Assembly: GCF_963676685.1 (NCBI RefSeq)
Contig: NC_092345.1
Coordinates: forward strand, 84,881,592 to 84,945,591
Direction: 5' to 3'
DNA length: 64,000 nt
From: Mytilus edulis
Lineage: Eukaryota > Mollusca > Bivalvia > Mytilida > Mytilidae
The notes under the pieces were generated by a model. That model was not told the DNA's origin. It worked only from the letters and a program-made list of their open reading frames with translations, and did no database searches. The position numbers and the translations under genes are program-made. Below, piece by piece: positions 11,870 through 26,200 of this stretch. The stretch's first letter is position 1. The number at the start of each line of letters is the position of its first letter.

Positions 11870-12330
11870 TGTACTTATACATCCCGTCATTGTGTTATTG
11901 TGCTTTTCTAAAATTTTGTATTTTTGTCTTTTTTTTTAGCTTGTATGTTTTGTCTGTGTGCCTTTTTGTGCTTCTTTGTTACATCCAGTTTGTTTTTATA
12001 GTAATTTATAACACAATGTTGACTGCTGTACCCTTATTTTTGACAATTTTTACCTATTATGTCTGTTTATTTTGTTCACACAACGTTGTCAATATAATAG
12101 AATTTGATGCGACTGTAACATAAGTGAGGGGTTTGGCTAGCTGTTAAACCAGTTTTGATCCGCCGTGTTCTGCATAGGAGAATTCTTGTGCCAAGTCGGA
12201 AATATGACAGTTGTTGTTCATTCGTTTGATGTGTTTGAGCTTTTGATTTTGTCATTTGATTAGGGACTTTCCGATTTGAATTTTCCTCGGAGTTCGGTAT
12301 TTTTGTCATTTGTCATTTTACTTTTTAATC
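11870..12330 (+). repeat. Interspersed repeat, family B
   Basis: Long copy of the commonest repeat in the window. Hallmarks are GAATTTGATGCGACTGT, the AATATGACAGTTGTTG stretch, TTGAGCTTTTGATTTTG and a 3' part ending in AGTTCGGTATTTTTGTC. Related copies lie at 14870-15240 (-), 17690-17975 (+), 26270-26690 (-), 29095-29300 (-), 49470-49610 (+) and 60915-61560 (mixed). Short ORFs here are repeat translations. Confidence 0.8.
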
Positions 12331-14550
12331 ACTTTTATGACTTGACTTTACATTTTGTTTTGTGTACATCATTATGACACCTGAATATTGTTCCTGTTAG
12401 AAAATACAAAAATACATTTTTTTTTATCTTGAATGATTGTTTGACATCATTTGTAGTTAATAATACTGGCATTCATTTTTATTTGAAGTCAATTTTTTGC
12501 ATACTAGTTATTACGGGATTTGTGCATATATTTGGCCTATAAGCTTTTTTAACATTATAAACCTCATGAAAGCTATTCCTCTGAGACCATTTGATCATAC
12601 TCAAGGATTCTCTCTTATGTATATACTATTTAACCATTATGTGCTGTTAACTTTATACAACGTTGAAACTACGCCATTTAAGTGATACAAGAATAAGGAC
12701 AATATTTATGCTCTATGGGCAATTCTATTTAAGAACCATTTACCTCAACCCTTTCGTTCATGGTAGGATTGTGTGTGATTATGTCAAGCAGCAGATACTA
12801 TATAATTATAGTGTTGAGAAAGAATTTGATATCACTTAATTCATCAAAATGTTTATTGTACAAATCTTTCTTAATAAACATTTATATGTAAACCAATTCC
12901 TGACGTTTACAAAAAGGTCAGTGTTCTAACAACGGTAAAAGTAGGTATAGTTACCGCTCGAAACTGTCCATCCGTACCAAAGTAGAAAAGGTTTGTCACA
13001 GTTTGCTTGGCAAACAGGGAATGTGTTTACATTTTGTTAAACGTGTAATCAATTTTGAATTTGCAGCTGCAACTCATTTTTGTTTATCAATAGTTTGAAA
13101 TTCTATAACACTCATTGAACAAAAAAATGGAATTACTTTATTCATGTCCAATTCAACGTTAAGAGCATCATCTTCATTCGTTATGCTAATGTACATATTT
13201 AACTTAATCTATTGCTTGCAGACCCAGTATTGGTCTTGTTTATTTTAAAACCTGCATTACTTTGCGTTGATTTGTCTTTTACCAGAACAAGTTTTTCATT
13301 TGTTAAATATCTTTGCTATTTGGTTGAAATCATATTGATATGTTTAACTGCATTTGTATTTACCGCTTTTGATTGTAAATGCCTTTTATTTATGTAATGT
13401 TATAAGTATTGATATATACGTATGTTGTCAAACATTTTGTAAATAAAGAATTGCATTGAACTTTGTTGATGACCATTTGTACCGCGATTTTGATTTGATA
13501 ATATCCAGAGTGAAAATATTTTTTATGTGTTCATGTAATTGACTGCAATATACCTCATTTTGATTTGACAAGTTTTGAGGGGGTTAACTGATGTTCGACA
13601 TTTTTAGCATTTGGGCTATAATTTCTGAAATTTCCTGACAACTAGTTTCAATCAATGTTATGTCACTTGAACATTTTTATTATTTTGAAGACCATAAATG
13701 TTAAAAGTGACTATATCAGTGTTCATGAAAAGTGACAGCCAAATTCAGACAGGTCTGCCATTTTTGAGTGTGCTGGTGGTACTCATGTTCAGCTCAAAGT
13801 GAGGTTGTTTTACTCTTATTATAGGCTGTCTAGTATTTGGGTCAAGAAAGTATCTCTTCCTTGCAATAAATATGGCCATTTTGGATATGAACCATATAAT
13901 ATTAGTTATTGTGCACATTGGCAAAATTTGATATGAATATAATTGAAAACAAAACTTTTCTACAATTACAGGTAAACCAACTAAATTTCCACGGACCATC
14001 AGATTTGTAGTCTTGATGGTCACAAAGACCACCAAAAACTATTTTTTTTAGAAACTCTGTCGTAATTCCATACGAAATTAACACATAGTAAAGAAACACT
14101 TACTCGAGCTTCGCACTTGGATGATAATGTGATGTGTGTAACTTATGTCACACAAACTACCCCACAATGCCGTGTAAGGGTCGATTACATGTCACTATGA
14201 GATAGATATCGAGTCCCAATTTTTTTTAGAAGTACAATAATGAGTGAAAAGAGACTGGAAACACTAATGTACCACCTTTCATATAATTTAAATCAATTAA
14301 TGCTTATACATATTTTAAAGAAGGTCGTTTGATCTAACATTGGGATGGTGGGGTTTCTGATTTTTTTCTTTATCAATTTTACTGTTTTAAATTTGAATTT
14401 TAAACACAATGTTTTTAAAAATGGCTTTGAAAAGTTTTATTTTGAGTGTACCGCATGAATAATGTTCCAGATTCATATTTCGTACACACTGGGTGTCGTA
14501 TCACTGGACTGTATCAAACCAAACAGAACTAATGGAAAACTTCTGTCATA
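12331..14550. other. Intergenic, no gene supported
   Basis: AT-rich DNA. Short open frames exist (for example 13212-13397 + and 13745-14035 -) but none shows a recognisable domain. AATAAA words at 12873 and 13442 could be distal 3' ends of the BIR gene. A degraded family B fragment lies at about 14555-14640. Confidence 0.4.
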
Positions 14551-14869
14551 GTCATGACTTGGTACTCGCACTCCTCGAAGAAAATGGTGGTTCTACTTAG
14601 CCAAACCTCCCACTTGTATTACAGTTATTGATATTTCCTTTTTAATGACAAATTTGGGTAAGCAACCCACAAGTAAACCAACGACCTAACATATACTGAT
14701 AAAGCAATAACAGAAAAGGTTAAATGACATAAAGCAACCAACAACTACCCTGAATTACTGGTCCCTTACTTAGAGAATGCAGAAAAATGAATGTATGGAG
14801 CATTTCTATCCTTTTGTACATTGTGATAAGTTAGCATTGATAATTTGTATATTCTCTACAGTAACAAGT

Positions 14870-15240
14870 CTAGGTAAAAAGTAAAATCACAAAAATACTG
14901 AACTCAGAGGAAAATCCAATCGGAAAGTCCATAATCACATGGCAAAATCAAATGACAAAACACATAAAAAACGAATGGACAAGAACTGTCATATTCCTGA
15001 CTTGGTACAGGCATTTTCAAATGTAGAAAATGGTGGATTAAACCTGGTTTTACAGCGCTAAACCTCTCACTTTGATGACAGTCTGATCAAATTCCGTTAT
15101 ATTTACAATGATGCGTGAACTAAACAGACATAATAAATGAAATAGTAAAAATATGGGTACAGCAGTCATCATCGCGTAACAATTTATAAGGAACAATTTA
15201 ACAGAACACAAAAAACATCTATCTACAAACACATAAATTA
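14870..15240 (-). repeat. Family B repeat
   Basis: Minus-orientation copy with the same hallmarks as 11870-12330, including the GAACTGTCATATTCCTGAC-type stretch and TTTTACAGCGCTAAACC. Confidence 0.8.
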
Positions 15241-15588
15241 GATTACATATAGTTGCTTATCTTTTCTTCTAGATTTTGTGAAATATCTAATGCGTTTTAG
15301 ATTTATCTTAAAAAGAACTGTAAATATTTTGGTATACATATAATCAGATCATCAACTAAAAATAATCAACACTCTTATCACAATCTGAATTTAAATTTTC
15401 AAACCTGATAATTTATTTTGAAGCTTGAAAAAGTGACCTTTGCCAGCGGATCACCCCTACCACTCCACGTCATTGGTGGATGCCATAGAATTGACGTCGC
15501 ATGTTTATGAAGGTCAATGTTCAAAGCTTGACGTTTAATGTTACATTCTATTCAGAACGGAAGAAATCGAAGTTTTATCTGTATAAAT

Positions 15589-15594
15589 TTTATT
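15589..15594 (-). terminator. Polyadenylation signal of the C1q gene
   Basis: AATAAA on the minus strand about 120 nt downstream of the C1q-gene stop codon. It is the nearest canonical signal. Confidence 0.6.
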
Positions 15595-15713
15595 ATCATT
15601 CAATATTACAAATGTTGAACAATACATATTTTTCAATGTCCGCCGCTGCTATCTGCCATTTTAATCTTTGAATCTCGCATTTCTTTTGTTCTCTGGATTA
15701 AAAACACATGCTA

Positions 15714-18700
15714 CTAAACTTGAAGAATAGAGAGACAAGATTCTTCACCACCAAATACATACATGTGAAAGTGTCTTGGTGATAATGATATTATGTCATT
15801 CACCTCCAATCTTTCAATAATTGATGTCGAGGTGGTTTGGTAATATCCCGGCATAGATGAGAACGCATCCGCTATTGTGTAATTGTTCTTTAGGATATTG
15901 AAAGAATACCTGGTAGTGTTGGTTTGAATGAATACAGTGATCAGATACAAACCAGCTTTTTCGGCGGTAAATATTCCACTCTTTTCAAGTGATTTTGTGT
16001 TGTTAATACCATGTGCAGTTCTAATTTTTTTGAACGGTATTGCTTGTCCATGAGACACATTTGCGTTTATTGAACATGCAGTAACAACGGCTGAAATAAC
16101 AAGAAAAATAATGACTCATTGATATGGTTTTAAATATAAAATATATGGTGTGTTTGAAAAAGATGATGTAGCGGTATGACGTCAATGACAGATGAAAAGC
16201 GAACGACACATTTAACCAGAAAAGACATCCAAATTCAACATACACAGCCAATTTTGCATAGGTACTATTTTTGTACTTAAAGTCTGTAGTACTGAAAATT
16301 TACTTTTGAAATTTAGTACTATTTCTTTACTTTAAAATTATTGTACTTTTTACGTACCTGTATTTTACAGTACTTGATTTGTACTTAAAATGTTGGTACA
16401 GAAATAATACCAAAAGCGATCACAATATTCCATGTTTAAAAATCATAATTTTAAGAGAACTATCAAAATGCTGAAAATGTAACGTTGTAACCAAAAATAT
16501 GTAGTACTTTAATTTTCAAGTACAAATCAAGTACTGTAAAATACAGGTACCTAAATATTACAATTATTTTAGAGTAACAAAATAGTACTGAATATGAAAA
16601 GTAGATTTCCAGTACTACAGATTTTTGGTACAGACATAGTACCTATGCAAAATTGGCTGTGTAGAGTCCTAAGACTTTGCCATTTTATTTTTTTATTTGT
16701 CTCGGATGAAGATAAAATTCAGTAACAATTAATAGAGAATATTAACGCCATATTTTGTTTTTTGACCAAAGATCACTTTGCATTCACAGGCGACGGAATA
16801 CGTTCATTCCCGAACTGCATTGAATATTCACCAAATGTACTTTTTTCATTTGTCAAAACTTTAGTATAGATTGAGGCGATAAACAAGCTATACATGAAAA
16901 AAATACATTTCTAATTTTAAATAATTACCACTTCGATCAATTTGATGTTTATGACGACTTAAAATTAGGAAATATTCACAGTTTCAGACAAAACGATTTT
17001 TTTTATAAGATGTTTATGTGAATACCTATCTTTTTGTGTTGGGTTGTTGCTGATTTTAATTTTTATCAAAAACATATGAGCTGCGTCAGGTAGAAATCTA
17101 CCTTATGCATGAGCATGTATAAGACTTCGATTGATTTTGACCATTCGAATACGAAATAAATATTATACTGTTTTGTAGGGGTTTTATATCAACTGATTAT
17201 AAGACAATTACAGGCTTTGCATAAAAAAAAATTCAATCGGAAATTAGATGACAAACATATTGAGATATTTATTTACATGTGGTCGAATTCTATTCGACAC
17301 TGCTCATATGTGGAATAATCGACTATTTTTTAATCATATACCTCATATGACTAGTAAAAGACATTGCATGTGACAGTTCTGCTCTATTAAAAGTGACAAA
17401 TCATTATTAAAATGTGCATGCTTTTTAATGAAAAGAAGAATTTCTATATTTTTGGGTAATTTCAGGGACAAAATAATGGTTCTTTTCTTATGTATTCCTT
17501 AATATTTCTATATATACATCATTTCGATACCTTTTTGTGCTGTTTGTTCCAATTGCTGAGTTATGTTACTTTGGTTTGACTGTAATCTGAGTATTCTTTT
17601 ATCAACATCGTTGTCTGTTTCCCTTGCTTAAACAAATGATATGTGAAAAATGTTAATTGTGCTCAATTTCAAAAATGACTATAGGCGAACATTAACTGCC
17701 TTACCCCTAATTTTGACTTTTTTACCCTTTATGTCTGTTTGTCGTTGTCAATATAATGGAATTTGATGCGACTGTCGTACTCGTAAGAGGTTTAGTGCTA
17801 TAAAACCAGATTCAATTAACTATCTTCTACATAAGAAAATACCTGTACAATTCAGAGTTAAAAGAACAAGTCAACATTATCCATTCGTTTAATGTATTTG
17901 AGCTTTTGATTTTGCTATCTGATTATGGACTTTCGGTTTTGAAATTACCTATGAGTGCAGTTTTTTTTGTGATTTCACTTTTTAGAACAAGAAGTATTAC
18001 ATTTATAAAACGATAAATTCAAGCTAGAATTAGCCGTACTTTGATACAATTACCCTTTTCCCTGCACGGCAAGTTATCAGTTTAGATTTTTTACCTAAAT
18101 AGGACCTTTAAAGCAAATTTTACACCATACTCTTATTGCTCATCAATACAACGTTAATGTATGATCAATTCACCGTTAATAGGCATACTAAAGCATTTAA
18201 ACGCAATTAAAAACAAAATTCTATATGTTTCTATCGTTTCTACCACGTTTTGTTAATCGATAAATTTCCACCAACTCCTATCTGATTTATCGGTTTTGAC
18301 AAATTATTCTTACAAGCCTGTTTGATGTTTGCGTGATTCATATACATGAAACCTATGTCACGTATGATCTCGAATGTAACCAATGTATCGTAGGAAGCAG
18401 CTTTGTTCACCACTGTCACTGAATATGATGTATCATCAGCTATTCACTTGATCATTATAAAAGGGTGTCACTATAGGACACAGTACACTATAGTGTACTT
18501 GAACTTTCTATCACTTCAACGCACCTGGTTGTTATCACGTCTTCCTTTTTTTCTCTTATCTATGACTAAGAATTTAATTTTTCATTCGGTGTTATTTTTT
18601 AGAAATCACTGTCATTATTAAAACCTATATCGAATAATTGTTACCTTTCTCTGATATATTGTGGACTTCTTCCAGTAATGCCTTGTAAGCAGCAACATTC

Positions 18701-21349
18701 TGAGCCTTTTCTATAGTCTTCATTTTGTTTTCTAGATGTTGATCCATTTTATTGACTGAAAGGACATTATTTGAAATGTGTACCTTTATATGAATTATAT
18801 CATTTGTCTTTATTCATTTTTTATACTCAAGTAACTATTTTTGTTTTCGACGTAGGAATTAAGAATAAAAAATAAAATAAAACGACTTGAAACATTAAAA
18901 ACTTTTCATCGGTACATTATACAAACGGTCATCGTTAGAAAAGAACCTAAAATCTATTTTATAATGCATTTTTATTTGAAAAAAGTAAGACAATCAGTAA
19001 AATAATTTAAACATTTGCGTTTATATTTAGAACAAATTTTGAATTTGTACTTTTTAATGCCCAGATGTACATTTATTGTGTCAGCATTGTTCAGAAAATT
19101 AATGTTCACAATGTATAGATGTGAATTTTGAATGTATATGTTATCCACTTACCCTTAATGTTGAATTGAAATGAACAAAAAATAATAGTTAAAATATTGT
19201 TCAAGTTCGAATTTTATACAACAAATGTATATAGCAATATGCCTTACATGTTAAAATGTAACGCATGATTGAACATTATGTATACCTTGTTCAAAACATT
19301 GGCTGATATTTTGTTCTAGATTGGAATATGTTATATTCTGTTGCTCTGTAAGACGTAACGTTGTGTATTCCAGTTTCCTGTCTGAAATATGAAGGTGGTA
19401 TATCTAAGAAATGTTTAAACCAGCAATAGATAGAAAACAGGTTTAAAACTGCCATAATCTACTGAACCCCAATTATTGGTTAAATAGAAACACATCAATC
19501 AATTCCAATTGTATATTAAAAAAAATATCACAGACCCGACATGTATGTTTTTCTCACACACAAAAAATTTGACTAACCAGTTTTACTAAAAAAATTTAAT
19601 GTAATATGATAATAGCTTGACCTGCTAATAATTGTCAATTTTGCTCAAAAAATTGTTTTGGGTTGATAAACATGTTAAAAACTGTAGAGTATCAATATAC
19701 TCAATTTAAGCAAAAATGGCTGTGTGTGGCTTGTTTTCAAATCCCCGGATACGTTTTTTTTAAATAGATTCCGTAAGGAATATACAGGTAAAGTTTGGTA
19801 TATTTATCTCAGTTTCAAAAATGCAATAGCTAATATTTGCTATTTGGCCACGTGAGACAATATGTGAGGGAATTGTGTTTGAATAAGTCGTTATGAGATT
19901 TAAGAATAAACGGGTACACTTGTTAGTCTATTCTTTAGCCATTCCAAAAGTTTTCTCTGTTTATCAACGAAATTTTTATCGGTGTCTATGCTCTTTTTTC
20001 ATTACTGATTAAATAACTCTTGCTGAAGGTGAAGGTGTATAGCAAACCTTTGTGTCTGTTCAATTAAATAATAATTTTCGAAATTATCTTGTGCTTTTAC
20101 CTGTTTTCTGAATCATGTCCAAAAGTGCCAGAAAATCTTGACTCCTTGCGTTGATTTCGCTCTTCATAGAGGCAAGCTTGTAATTATTGTCCTGTATTAC
20201 TTTCTCCAAATGTTTGGTGTCATTGGATAGTGTTGGTACACTGTTCAGACATTTCTGTAAGACCACTATATCTGTTTCCATTTGACTTCGTTTAGCATCT
20301 ATTACTGCTTTGTTTTGTTCAGCCGCAATCCTATACTTGTTCAATGAGATGGTATTATCCCTTAGAATATTAAATTCCCCTTTTAGCTTCATTATTTCGC
20401 TTAGAAGAATTCCATCAGTCTTTTTTTGTTTTCTAGATTCATTTTTTGATATTTCGACGTGTTCATACAACTCAGTTTGAAATGAATCAAAACTCATATT
20501 TAAACTATGAATGATAGTGGTAAGAACATTAAACTTGTTTTCAACCAATCTATTGTTCTCTGATATTTTTTCACTGTCGTTCTTGTATTTCTGTTTCAGA
20601 TCAGTAAGATCTTCATGTAAGCTTATATGACTTTTGTTCAAAGATCTTGAATTGTTTGTTAATTTGTTAAGTTTTTCTTGAACCAAATAAAGGCTAGAAT
20701 TATTCAACACATCAAATTGCTGTCTTAGAAAATCTAATTCAGTTGTCATCAGTTCTTGTTTGCTGTAAATATTCAAAATTGTCTTATTTTCTGCCCATAT
20801 TAAATCAAAGGAATCGTTTACGTCTTTTCTCAGCATCTCAACTTCATACTTTAATGCAAGACTGTATCCAAAATATTCATAATTTAGATTGTCCACGTCT
20901 TTTTTAACATCTGCTAATTCTGCCGTAGCGGCTTTGCAAGTCTCTGTCATATTAGTAAATTGATCTTTTAATATCATTGTTTCGTTATCAAATTTATTAC
21001 TAAGCTTTTCCAAATCTAATTCAAATAACCGGTATGTATTGTTCAATTTTTTTTTAAAAGCTAGCATTTTTTGTGAGAATAATTTTTCGAACTCCTCATG
21101 TATGAATTCCGTAAGATTTTCGAAATGCGGGTTGTTCTCAATTATTGATACATGCTTTGAATCTATTTTCTCAGCCCTGGTCGATGTCGTCGGAATATTA
21201 CTCTGGCTGTTCAATGTTATTACAGGCACGTTTGTTTGACCACCTACTGTCGTCAATCGGTTTCTTGTTGAAGTCGTCGCATCACCAACAAAAAACCCAT
21301 TACACACAACCAGAGTTGCAAAAACTGTCACAGTTATACTTCCAAACAT
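15714..21349 (-). CDS. Secreted coiled-coil C1q-domain-containing protein
   Basis: Minus-strand exons are 21349-20101, 19381-19286, 18755-18645 and 16090-15714. All introns are GT-AG and phase 1, giving 610 residues. The start is the first ATG after an in-frame TAG 9 nt upstream. Residues 1 to about 25 form a signal peptide (MFGSITVTVFATLVVCNG...). Residues ~65-485 are rich in heptad-like Leu/Ile/Asn/Lys/Glu patterns with many N-x-S/T sites, predicting long, glycosylated coiled coils for oligomerisation. Residues ~494-610 are a C1q domain: the GIFTAEKAGLYLITVF, YYQTTS, IIERLEVNDIISL and C-terminal CLSILQV segments match the bivalve C1q pattern. Such proteins are expanded in bivalves, where several act as secreted lectin-like recognition molecules. 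There is no collagen region. The ligand of this one is unknown. Confidence 0.9.
16241..16663. mobile_element. TA-flanked palindromic MITE in the C1q gene's last intron
   Basis: Element 16243-16661 (419 bp) with terminal inverted repeats beginning CACAGCCAATTTTGCATAGG, flanked by TA on both sides (16241-16242 and 16662-16663). Internal arms also pair (16356-16396 with about 16518-16550, around GTACCTGTATTTTACAGTAC), so most of the element can fold back. The TA duplication points to a Tc1/mariner-type origin. No ORF. Confidence 0.85.
17690..17975 (+). repeat. Family B repeat in the C1q gene intron
   Basis: Contains AATTTGATGCGACTGTCG, TTGAGCTTTTGATTTTG and GTGATTTCACTTTTTAGA. The rest of this intron (16664-18644) shows nothing else recognisable. 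Confidence 0.75.
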
Positions 21350-21398
21350 GATTTTCTACCAGATAGCTTTAAATTGAGTACTGCGTTCTTTTTAACAT

Positions 21399-21410
21399 GT
21401 ATATATATGT
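21399..21410 (-). promoter_or_regulatory. TATA-like box of the C1q gene
   Basis: On the minus strand TATATATAC lies about 55 nt upstream of the start codon, which would place transcription start near 21375. The reading is positional only. Confidence 0.4.
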
Positions 21411-21413
21411 ATC

Positions 21414-23160
21414 GGAGATCCCGGAAGACCAATGAAGAGCTTCATATACTTCCTTTTAGATATAACAAGGGTGTGAAGCGGTTCTTATCTACTCAATGCA
21501 CAGAGGAATGACGTGACAACCTTAATCCATAAATAGTTTGTTTTATCCAACAATCAACAATAGTTATTATAAAGGCTGCATAATTGTTACAGAAAATGAC
21601 AGTACTATTGCATGTCTGTATATTTACAAAGCCAAATGAACAATTCTTTCGTATTATGACATGTAAATCTCATAGTGATAAGGGAAGCAGGTAAACAAAG
21701 TAGTCCTTTCAATAAGGGTCATTTATCAGTGTTTGTTGCAGCCGTATTAGTGTTGACATGTCCATGTTAAACAATGATTAATTGTATAATATATGTTAGT
21801 TTTTTTATTTGCGTCTTTTGCGCCTCGTGGTTGTTTAGAGTTGCTCACTGGTAGATCTTACAAGGTATTATTATTGAAAAAAAAACGTAAAAGTGTTTTA
21901 TTGAGCCATAGGATTAAATAAACGGTCAAATGTAAATATGTCACATCCTGTCTAAAAGTAAATGTATCAAGCTCTTCGTTGGTATGTTAAATTTACTCAT
22001 CTGTTTGACAACATAGGGAAAAAATACAAACGGAAGGTAGACTTGTGAAATACTATTCTTAATTTTATCTGAGAAACTGCTGTTGAAACAAGCAAAATAC
22101 CCATATCAGTACATGCTACAATGAAGCATAAAGTTTAACGGTCGTGGATTTTGTCAAATACCTGATAATAGAATAATCTGGTGTCCTTATTTTGTGATAA
22201 TGACCGTAAAGATTTGTTTGCGCTCTGATTTTTGCTGTAGTGGAATTTAATAATGTACAAAATATGATGGTTAACATTACATCATTTTAATCCTTTATTT
22301 TGAGAAATCCCTGTATGAACTTTGGCTGATGTAAAAAAAAAGAAGCAATTCGTCAAAAAAAGATTCACGGTTGCACACAACTTCATTTAATCATTTTGGT
22401 ATTGGTTTCTTTCCAACTTAAACTGTTGGAGAGGGATTGGATATTCAGAGGGTCCCATTTGGTCCTAAACTTAATGAAAAATGTCTGCATCTGTTACAGA
22501 AACTGTATTCCTCTGTCTGAAGCTCAAGACTGGGACTATTCTTAAAATATATCTATATCTCAACGATATCTGTACATAGAAAATCGAATGAGGCCAATTT
22601 GTGATTATAATGACTCATAGTGTGGGAAAGTTCATCACATTAAGAAATTGTTAAGTCATTTTTCTATGAAAAAGCTAAATATAAAAAAAAACAATGTATA
22701 TAAAATGGTAGAGCATATCAATTTGAATGTACACATACCATGAAGATGTCGTATCGAAGTTATTCCGTCAAGTTTGGTTTATTCTAACAAAAATTGTAAG
22801 ATTTGCTTACAAATTTTACATACAGTTATAAAAAGAACCATACTTTGCTATATATGAAGCAAAAAATCAATCTGATCAAAATACAAGACACAAGGTTTGA
22901 CCTACATAGGTAATGAAGTGATTATATCAAGTTTCGTTTCAATCCAACGTAAGTAAGAGAAGATATATTACGGGGGATGAACAGATGGACGGACGGATGA
23001 TCAATACCACTCTGGGGTACAGAGAATAATGGGATATTTGATTGGATAATCTTACTTACTAATATAAAGTAGTGGTGTGGTCAAGATATTCACCCGTATT
23101 TAAATGCAGACGACAGTATTATGATCTCATTTTAATGTAATTGTTTTCATAATATAAAAC
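21414..23160. other. Intergenic, no gene seen
   Basis: AT-rich sequence upstream of the C1q gene. 22780-23030 looks like another interspersed repeat (TTACAAATTTTACATACAG..., then GGACGGACGGATGATC), but no second copy is visible in this window. Confidence 0.4.
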
Positions 23161-23229
23161 TCTATTTTTTCACTATAGTGACCTTCCATACTCTGTCGAC
23201 CATCCTTCGTGAGAATACCATTTCTGTGC

Positions 23230-26200
23230 CATTGCTATCCATGTGTTTTACAATTTTGACCGTTATCTGGAGTATTACTCTCGGACCCAGTGCATCTCCA
23301 GTCAGTGCCACTAGTTTTAGAACATGTAGATGGCACGTTGCATTTTAGTACTAGAACCAGAAAAGATATTACTGGTTTGAATCATGCAGTATGTACATAT
23401 ACAAAAATAAGCATTTTACATATATATATATAATAATAAACTCATCATAGAAACCAGGACTAAATTTTGAATATACGCCAGACGCGCGTTTTGTCTACAA
23501 AAGACTCATGATCAGTGACGCTCGAATAAAAAAAAGTTAAAAAGGCAAAATAAAGAACGAAGCTGAAGAGCATTGAGGACCAATATTCCTAAACGTTTTG
23601 CAAATACAGATATGGAAATCTATGCCTGAGGTAGAAAAGTCTTAGTATTTCAAAAAGAATTTAGTGCATTTACCTTGATTTACACTATTGGCCACAGAAA
23701 CAAAACCCAGATTGCTTGTTTCTAAAAATACACTATAACTTTAGGGAGAACAATACTTATTTAGAAAAACTTATACCGTATAAGAAGAAATGATTGCCTT
23801 ATACCCGAGTTCTTGAAATCAGAAAGTACTCTCACTTTATTTTATTAGCATTATCATGTAAATGCAGTGAGCCAGTGACCTCACTTAAAATTTGCTTATA
23901 TGTTGGTCAAAGTCTAGCCAATGAACTCATATGTATATATATAATATTGAAACCATGTGTTTGTGGCATAACATCTTGGCCACAAGTTCATCGTATTCTG
24001 TTTAGTATTAAATTTATATTAAGATCCATTTTGTTACATCTCGTGATCAATTTTATTTGGCAATCGCCAATGGCAGTCAGCAGGGTTTAAGAACATCAGT
24101 TGTTCGACCTGTTAGTCAAATGCGTTTTGTTTAAATATACTTTTTCACCTTTTAGGTCTTTTGGAAAATGTTGTTTGTGCTGTATTTAGACCCTTCAACA
24201 ACGAAATTTGTTTTACATGCACACATATAAAAATTGCGATTTTTATCCAACGCAATCGTAGGTTTGAACGTAGTTTTCAATTTAGACTCATCTATATAAA
24301 TATATATATGTACCGAAAATCTTTAAATGTTATTTTCACAATTTTTCTCATATGTTTGTTCTTGGCGATAGCGGTTATTTGTTAAGTGTTTCCAATAGAA
24401 TCGATAGCAATTCGAATTGAAAATTTTAGCAAGTCAAACTGTTATAAGAACTTCAGTTCGAAAGCAAGCTATATGGCCAAATAGTTTTGAATTTATTCAG
24501 GTTGAAAAGATCCCTGTATCAACAGTATATGAAATGCCGATTAAGTAAAGACCCTAATATTCGACTTAACTTGTAACGTTAGCACGAGCGCGAAAGAGTT
24601 TCCTGAATGTTAACTAGGAGATTTATCATAGGTTAGTTAATAATAATAATATATGTAACACTTACATGTCTTACTCATCGCTGAAATGGTAAAAAAATTA
24701 TGTTGACAATTTGCACAAGAAGTCGAAACTTAGAATATGCATACGAATGAATTATTTTTTATGTGTAACAATAAACTATATGTCACAACGTAGATATAAT
24801 TGACGAATGAATATGAACTTAAATTAGATTTTTCTTTTCTGTTCTTACAACTTTTAAAAGGACTTTTTTGCAGTCCTCAATAAGATCGGACGAGTTCAAA
24901 AATATTTTAAACCTGGATGGATTCAACGTAAACTCAAATATAAGATGTCGATCAGAACACTCACAAATTTGAGAAAGAATATTATTTCATAACCAGTGAA
25001 CATTATTTCGTCTATTAAAAAAACGGAAAGTTTACAAATTTTTTAACTGGTCCAATCTTAGATATATCAGCGATGGAAAACATTTCTCATTTAAAATTGA
25101 CAACAAAATCAGCAGCTGAAGGGGCCAGATTAAAATCCTTCTTGATTCTCAAAACAGTTGAATAGATTCGATAAAAACCTTTGAAATGTTTTTTTTTTCA
25201 AATATTTATTGGAGGCAACTGCATTTAATTACAGCAACATTAAAATCACAAGAAAAAAAACCATAACTCTGACTTCAAGTATAAGTATGTGAAGTGGGTT
25301 TCAGCTTTGAAAGTTAGGTATATCACAAACGTATGGTGAGCTGTTAAAGCCAATTCGAGTTTTCATGTTTTCGCCTTATCCAATCAAAGGTGAAAACGCA
25401 AATTCAAAAACGTAAAAACGTGGATTCGAAATCGCAAAAAAACGAAAAAGCTAAGTCGATAACGCAAAAACGCAAAATAATTTCACTTCTCGTTTTCAGT
25501 TTTAGTTTGTTACCCCGATTTTGTTTTTTGTCCATAGGTTTACGAGTGTTGAACAGCGGTATACTACTGTTGCCTTTATTTATTTCAACTTTAATGAAAA
25601 ATTCGTATATCAAGTGCGCTATCGTATCTTTTTAACTAGAATTTTACACGTAGTTGCATACATAATTCCGTTGATATGAACAAACATTTTTTTTTTCAAA
25701 ATAAAATATTCGATAACATGTCAAATTATCTAAAAATATGCAGACTATAAGGAAATAGTTTACTTACAAACCCATAGTTCAGGTTGTGATGTCAGCTTGT
25801 CGGGTGTACAGATCTCACAAAGTTTTGGCGGAGTCGTCATTGTAACTTATAAAGAAATAAATAATTAAAATTTATGTGTATGTAGTTTATATGCAAACCA
25901 ATTATTCCATGTAAATTAACAAGGAATAAGTAGCATAAACATTTACTTCTTATAGTAGCTTAGCGTATCAACAAACTAAGAGATCTTAACAGGTGTCTAA
26001 ATAGAAAATTTTCATTGGGGTTTCATAGAATGCGGATTAACTAAAGCAAACGATTTGCATAATTGATAAATTATTAGAGTTTTTTTTTTTAGAAGAGATC
26101 GCTATCAACAAAAGATAATATAGAGAATTAGATAATGTTTGTTTTAGTCTTTGTTGTACAAAACTTAATCCATCTTACAGAGTTTTGTCTGTATCACTAC

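Noticed and set aside
13745-14035. 96-residue minus-strand ORF
   Set aside because: No start context, splice partner or recognisable motif; composition looks like intergenic AT-rich DNA.
25390-25635. 81-residue plus-strand ORF rich in Lys
   Set aside because: Its first part is A-rich simple repeat and no domain is seen.
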